From Xenorhabdus kozodoii (GTDB lineage Bacteria; Pseudomonadota; Gammaproteobacteria; Enterobacterales; Enterobacteriaceae), in NCBI RefSeq assembly GCF_002632875.1, contig NZ_NJCX01000022.1:20448-80352 (forward strand): DNA of 59,905 nt, in the 5' to 3' direction. How positions within the stretch are numbered: position 1 is the stretch's first letter; each line of letters starts with the position of its first letter. A model generated the notes under the pieces. That model was not told where the DNA came from. It did not search any database and saw nothing but the letters and a program-made list of their open reading frames with translations. Positions 55,661 through 59,905 of the stretch are shown in pieces. The position numbers and the translations under genes were made by a program.

Positions 55661-56016
55661 TGGAACAGATTTCTGCTCAATGGCTATTCATCGCCAACCC
55701 ACCTTATTGCCTGCAAATTAATCGTCCCCCACAGGCTGAACCCGTACCGGTTCAGCTTGACTGGCGGCCGGTCCGTAAAAAAGTGTCCCGGTTGTCTCTC
55801 TCAGTGGGCCGGGAGTGCCGATGGCTCGGTGACGGTGATTTTACCGTCTTTCGTCTGACAACCGCCCAGTGGCAGGCGGTGGTTGAAGGCAAGGCAGGGG
55901 CGCACCCTGAACAGTGGGAACCGATGCCTTTTACTTTATCCGAGCTGGCCGTGCACCCCGAATTTGCCACCTTTACCGCGATTGGCACGACGGAGACCAA
56001 CGAATGCAGAAAATAA
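55660..56016 (+). CDS. Small ICE-associated protein
   Basis: Protein of 118 residues between two conjugation genes. Its ATG overlaps the stop of the chimeric gene by one base (TAATG), and its 3' end overlaps the lipoprotein gene by 13 bases. No signal peptide or membrane segment is seen; it is rich in Arg, Trp and Pro in the middle. I do not recognise a family beyond its place in the operon. Confidence 0.65.
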   Translation: MEQISAQWLFIANPPYCLQINRPPQAEPVPVQLDWRPVRKKVSRLSLSVGRECRWLGDGDFTVFRLTTAQWQAVVEGKAGAHPEQWEPMPFTLSELAVHPEFATFTAIGTTETNECRK

Positions 56017-56405
56017 CCTATGCGATGGTGTTGTGTCTGGCAGGCTTGCTGGGCGGTTGTTCAACCTCGAAAGAGACCTTACTCCCGGCCGGCGAGCAGA
56101 CGGTGCTGGCGATGTGGCAGGGAAACAAGGCAGGCCATAGCGTAGCACAGGCAAGAACCGCCTTGCGCAGAACGTTGACTGAAACCGAACGGCACCGGGC
56201 GCTGGAAGAACCTGACCATTACAGCCGTTCGGCGATGCAGGAAATCAGCCAGTTATTTCCCCGTCTGCCCAATCCCGATATGGTGATGTATGTCTTCCCG
56301 CATCTGGCGGCAGGCAATACGCCGATACCGGGCTACAGTACCGTGTTCCCGTTTTATCAGCAGGTGCAGTATGCCCTGCCGGGTGAGCGCACGGAGGCAC
56401 AGTAA
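56004..56405 (+). CDS. Conjugative transfer lipoprotein (TIGR03751-like)
   Basis: The ATG at 56004 gives 133 residues with a lipoprotein signal peptide: MQKITYAMVLCLAG then the lipobox LGGC with Cys19. The mature part has RTALRRTLTETERHRALEEP and LFPRLPNPDMVMYVFPHLA, which I recall from the ICE lipoprotein family TIGR03751. It is the outer-membrane lipoprotein of the mating-pair system in such elements. A frame opening at 55914 includes extra residues from the upstream gene in another frame and is rejected. It overlaps the ATPase gene by one base. Confidence 0.8.
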   Translation: MQKITYAMVLCLAGLLGGCSTSKETLLPAGEQTVLAMWQGNKAGHSVAQARTALRRTLTETERHRALEEPDHYSRSAMQEISQLFPRLPNPDMVMYVFPHLAAGNTPIPGYSTVFPFYQQVQYALPGERTEAQ

Positions 56406-59155
56406 TGGAAAAACCCAAACCGCTGCATCGCCCCGGCAAGTTGCGTGACGCCGATGAAGCCGCGATTTACCGGGCGAACCCCTCCATCATCGACTACCTG
56501 CCCTGGGTGGAATATCTGGAAGACGGGCAATGCCTGTTGCTGGATGACGGAGTTTCCGTGGGTGCGGTCTATCGGATTGAACCGGTGGCCACCGAAGGGC
56601 GTCCCATGGAACGACTGATTGAAATCCGCGATCAACTGGAAGATGCGATCCAGGACAGCCTGGAGGAAGACGATATGTCGCCGTGGGTGGTGCAGTTTTT
56701 TTGTCAGGATGAGAATGATCCTACCGGTTACCTCAACACGTTACGTGACTATATTAAACCGTGGGCGCAAGGTAGCGCTTTTACACAGGCGTTTCTGGCG
56801 GAATCGGAACGCCACCTGAACAGCATTGCCCTGCCGGCGGGGATATTTCACGACAGCTTAATCACCGGGCAACCGTGGCGGGGGCAGCAGCGCCAGACGC
56901 GGATGGTCGTCTATCGCTGGCTGCCTGCTCACAAATCACAGGCCAACACCCCAACCCTCGCTTCGGTTGCCGCGCTAAATCAGGTCTGCGAGCGTCTGGT
57001 GTCGTCGCTGGCGTCTGCCGGGGTCATGGCTATTCGGCAACATGGCGGGCAAATTCACGGCTGGCTGTTACGTCATTTTAACCCGGCACCGGACTGGGGC
57101 ATGGCAAAAGCCGATTTTTACCACACGGTGCGCTATGAAACGCCCAGGCCGCACGATCTCCCGGTACGTAATGACTTTGCCGAAAGCCTGTGGTTTACGC
57201 CGCCAGTCTCTGATCCTGACCAGGGCATTTGGTGGTTTGATGGCCTGCCGCACACCGCGGTGCCGGTTGAACGCCTGCGCCGTCCGCCGGCACCGGGTAC
57301 GCTGACGGGGGAAGTCAAACGGGGCGATAATATCAACGCCCTGATGGATATGCTGCCGGAAGGCACCGTGGTTTCTTTGACCATCGTGGCGCAGGCCCAG
57401 GATACACTGGAAGAGCGTTTTACCCGGCTGGCAAAAAATGCGGTGGGGGAGAATACCGAATCGGCCCGCGTCCGGCAGGATGTTCAGGAAGTAAAAGAAC
57501 TGCTGGGACGACGGCATAAACTGTACCGCAGTGCGCTGACCTGTCTGGTGCGCGGTCAGGATGTGGCTGACCTGGAACATCGGGTGCACCAGCTTTCCTC
57601 AACGTTATTGACCGCCGGATTGCAGCCCGTGCGAGCGGCATTCAGTGTGTCCCCGCTGAATGCCTATCTGCGTGCCCTGTCGATGGGCTTTAACCCGCAG
57701 AAAGACAAAAAGCACTGGTACAGCCGCCTGACCTGGGTTCAGCATCTGGCGGGACTCCTGCCGGTCAGCGGCCGTTCAACCGGCACCGGCCATCCGGGGT
57801 TCAGCTTCTTTAACCGGGGCGGGGCACCGCTGACCTTCGATCCGATGAACAAACAGGATCGCACCCAGAACGCCCATTTACTGCTGTTTGGTCCGACCGG
57901 CGCCGGTAAATCCGCCACCCTGTGTGCCTCGCTGGTGCAACTGATGGCAATACACCGACCGCGTTTGTTTATTGTCGAAGCGGGCAACAGCTTTGGCCTG
58001 TTGGCCGATTATTATGAAAGTCTGGGGCTGACGGTCAATAAAATTGGCATCAAACCGGGCTGTGGGGTGAGTCTGGCGCTGTTTGCCGATGCGCATCAGT
58101 TGTTGCAACTGACCCCTGACCAGTTGCGGATTAATGAGGCGGATATTCCGGACAGCGATGAGGGGCAGGATGAGGGCGATGAACAGCGCGATATTCTGGG
58201 GGAAATGGAAATTGCCGCCCGGCTGATGATCACCGGCGGTGAGAAAAGAGAGGAAGAGCGCCTGACCCGCTCGGATCGGGGATTAATTCGTGAAGCCATT
58301 ATGATGGCAGCCCACACCAGCTTTGCTGAGGGACACCAGATGCTGGCCTCGGACTTACAAAATGCGCTGTATGCCATCGCCCGCAATCACCGGCAGGATG
58401 AACACGGCCAGCCGTTCATCACCGCACACCGCCGGGCACGGGCGGATGAAATGGCCGGCGCCATGTCGATGTTTACCCAGGGGTTTGAAGGGGAACTGTT
58501 TAACCGACCCGGCACCCCGTGGCCGGAAGTGGATGTCACCCTGATTGATTTGGGCACGCTGGCGCGGGAAAACTACTCGGCGCAAATGGCCCTGGCGATG
58601 GTGTCACTCATCAACAGCGTCAATAACCTGGCCGAACGCGACCAATATCAGGACAGAGAACTGCAACTGGTGATTGATGAAGGGCATATCACCACTACCA
58701 ACCCGCTGCTCTCCCCCTATATGACCAAAGTCGTCAAGATGTGGCGTAAACTGGGAGCCTGGCTGTGGCTGGCGACGCAAAACCTGGCCGACTACCCGGA
58801 CACCGCGGAGAAAATGCTGAATATGGCGGAATGGTGGCTGTGTCTCACCATGCCACCGGATGAAGTGGAGCAAATCGCCCGCTTCAAAAAACTGACCGAA
58901 GAACAAAAAGCCGTCTTGCTCTCCGCCAGTAAACTCCCGCGCTGTTATACCGAAGGCGTGGTGCTGGCGAAAAAAATTGAGGCACTGTTTCGGGTGGTGC
59001 CCCCGAGCCTCTATCTGGCGCTGGGCATGACGGAAAAAGAAGAAAAGGCCGAGCGGCGGGCGCTAATGCGGGCACACCAGTGCAGTGAGCTGGAAGCGGC
59101 GGTGTTGGTGGCCAGAAAAATGGATGTGGCGCGGGGGTTGAACACCGGTCATTGA
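56405..59155 (+). CDS. Conjugative transfer ATPase, VirB4/TraC-like (PFL_4706 family)
   Basis: Protein of 916 residues, intact, that would power assembly of the type IV mating channel (G-type, TIGR03744). It has an N-terminal VirB4-like domain (about 1-450), the Walker A GPTGAGKS (about 494-501) and a Walker B LQLVIDEGHIT (about 754-764). The length matches the family. It is the last gene of the remnant, and the usual further genes of the element are not seen downstream. GC content is much higher than that of the flanking chromosomal DNA. Without the missing genes it cannot make a working conjugation system. Confidence 0.88.
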   Translation: MEKPKPLHRPGKLRDADEAAIYRANPSIIDYLPWVEYLEDGQCLLLDDGVSVGAVYRIEPVATEGRPMERLIEIRDQLEDAIQDSLEEDDMSPWVVQFFCQDENDPTGYLNTLRDYIKPWAQGSAFTQAFLAESERHLNSIALPAGIFHDSLITGQPWRGQQRQTRMVVYRWLPAHKSQANTPTLASVAALNQVCERLVSSLASAGVMAIRQHGGQIHGWLLRHFNPAPDWGMAKADFYHTVRYETPRPHDLPVRNDFAESLWFTPPVSDPDQGIWWFDGLPHTAVPVERLRRPPAPGTLTGEVKRGDNINALMDMLPEGTVVSLTIVAQAQDTLEERFTRLAKNAVGENTESARVRQDVQEVKELLGRRHKLYRSALTCLVRGQDVADLEHRVHQLSSTLLTAGLQPVRAAFSVSPLNAYLRALSMGFNPQKDKKHWYSRLTWVQHLAGLLPVSGRSTGTGHPGFSFFNRGGAPLTFDPMNKQDRTQNAHLLLFGPTGAGKSATLCASLVQLMAIHRPRLFIVEAGNSFGLLADYYESLGLTVNKIGIKPGCGVSLALFADAHQLLQLTPDQLRINEADIPDSDEGQDEGDEQRDILGEMEIAARLMITGGEKREEERLTRSDRGLIREAIMMAAHTSFAEGHQMLASDLQNALYAIARNHRQDEHGQPFITAHRRARADEMAGAMSMFTQGFEGELFNRPGTPWPEVDVTLIDLGTLARENYSAQMALAMVSLINSVNNLAERDQYQDRELQLVIDEGHITTTNPLLSPYMTKVVKMWRKLGAWLWLATQNLADYPDTAEKMLNMAEWWLCLTMPPDEVEQIARFKKLTEEQKAVLLSASKLPRCYTEGVVLAKKIEALFRVVPPSLYLALGMTEKEEKAERRALMRAHQCSELEAAVLVARKMDVARGLNTGH

Positions 59156-59167
59156 ATAGGCTTAAGA

Positions 59168-59750
59168 TCAATTCTGAAACGAGACAGAAAGAGGCATTTC
59201 CCCCTCGTCATTAAGGGGGATATAGGGTTGTAGATCCTGTACATAATATTTTTCAATTTCATAAGTGCTCTTGCCTTTCCATAATGCCATTTTTGAATAC
59301 AATGCAGTAATAGTGAGGAACATTATTGGTGTGAATTCGATTGTTTCCAACGTGTTCAAGATAGCGCTCGACAGAAGCTCTGTTACTCTCATTGTGTAGA
59401 TATTTTTGATAAATATCGTCATATCTGAAATTTATATAAACTGAACCTACATACCCTTTAACTTCAGTATCTCGTATTATTCCTGACACTTTTGCTGCGA
59501 GAGAGGTAATATCATAATTCGCTGAATTGCAAGCAAGAATATGGATCCTATGCAATGGCTTAACCGTTGTGTTTGACTGAATGTATCTGGCCACGGTGTC
59601 GTAAGTCCAGAGTTGATTGTTTATTGCAAGACTTTCCGGCCTCCCATTAAAAACAGCTAATCCATGACAAGCAATTGTAAATTCATTTATGACGTATCCA
59701 TCATGAAAGGTTGATGAAACAGGGCAAGAGCGTGAATGTTCACTTCTTGC
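59168..59750 (-). pseudogene. Broken gene for a caspase-fold-like (clan CD) protein
   Basis: On the minus strand an open stretch from 59750 has no proper start codon and is preceded by a stop (TAG at 59751-59753). It reads HDGYVINEFTIACHGLAVF, then LHRIHILACNSANYDITSLA and GYVGSVYINFRYDDIY. The His-Gly in IACHG and the Cys of LACNS, each after a hydrophobic strand, are the dyad pattern of clan CD peptidases (caspase, C80-like). The frame breaks at about 59280-59320: the original C-terminus (STYEIEKYYVQDLQPYIPL...) continues in another frame to 59168. Low GC and a flanking transposase suggest an acquired, decayed effector or toxin part. Family identification is inference. Confidence 0.55.
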
Positions 59751-59905
59751 CTAACGCCTTAAATCCTGCGACTAAGACCTTATCCAAATAGTTAATATCC
59801 ATACTCGCAAACCGCCTTTTTCGGCGAATGCTGGCTTTTTTGGTTGTTTCTGCCCGCAACATATTGACACTCATGTGACGCATACATCCCAATATTTCAG
59901 CCGAT
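59740..59905 (-). mobile_element. C-terminal end of an ISAs1-family transposase (partial)
   Basis: The minus strand encodes the last 55 residues of a transposase up to the TGA at 59740-59742: ILGCMRHMSVNMLRAETTKK, KASIRRKRR, DINYLDKVLVAGF. This is the usual C-terminus of ISAs1-type DDE transposases (NMLRAETSKKASIRRK). The gene continues outside the window. Its end overlaps the broken caspase-like gene. Confidence 0.8.

Noticed and set aside
1-59905. tRNA, rRNA or CRISPR loci
   Set aside because: No cloverleaf, rRNA segment or regularly spaced repeat array was found by eye; a tRNAscan/Infernal run would settle it.

Overview
The window is a chromosomal segment of a gammaproteobacterium, most likely Xenorhabdus or a close relative in the Morganellaceae. 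I base this on the enterobacterial tktA-epd-pgk-fbaA core block, E. coli-like hpa genes, an NRPS fragment, a PAS-LuxR solo regulator and small palindromic repeats of a kind I associate with Xenorhabdus/Photorhabdus. This assignment is inference; there is no rRNA or other marker gene in the window.

Layout. (1) 1-6311: the end of an unidentified gene, a truncated macro-domain remnant, then the central-carbon genes tktA, epd, pgk and fbaA. (2) 6341-7898: dtpB, a peptide permease, on the minus strand. (3) 8501-23512: a complete 4-hydroxyphenylacetate (homoprotocatechuate) catabolic cluster, hpaR divergent from hpaG1-G2-E-D-F-[succinate semialdehyde dehydrogenase]-H-I-X-A, then hpaB-C. Three tandem paralogous genes of unknown function (10854-12673) lie between hpaA and hpaB; each carries a Cys...His...Asp triad. 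(4) 24008-26559: an atypical short-chain dehydrogenase and an NRPS condensation-domain protein ending in a scrap of adenylation domain. (5) 27038-39152: a complete myo-inositol pathway, iolR divergent from iolA-iolD, then iolG, a sodium:solute symporter, iolC (kinase-aldolase fusion), iolE and iolB. (6) 39163-47387: accessory genes: NCS1 permease, PAS-LuxR solo, XRE regulator, AraC/GyrI-like regulator, SnoaL-like protein, MFS exporter, LysR regulator and a DUF817 membrane protein. (7) 47973-50379: three secreted proteins in an apparent operon, with a zinc metalloprotease (HExxHxxGxxH plus Met-turn) flanked by two small paralogous proteins that look like AB5-toxin B subunits. (8) 50380-59155: IS relics, a histidine phosphatase, an epimerase gene cut off by a GC-rich remnant of an integrating conjugative element (frameshifted TraD, a deletion-made chimera, a lipoprotein and a VirB4-like ATPase). 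(9) 59168-59905: a broken caspase-fold-like protein and the end of an ISAs1-type transposase.

How the genes work together. The hpa cluster takes 4-hydroxyphenylacetate through HpaBC hydroxylation, HpaD ring cleavage, HpaE, HpaG1/G2, HpaF, HpaH and HpaI to pyruvate and succinic semialdehyde; the inserted dehydrogenase would oxidise the latter to succinate. The iol block covers uptake and every step from myo-inositol to acetyl-CoA and dihydroxyacetone phosphate.

The most notable system is the candidate metzincin AB5-type toxin at 47973-50379, followed by the paralogous triplet inserted in the hpa cluster. No tRNA, rRNA or CRISPR array was seen.
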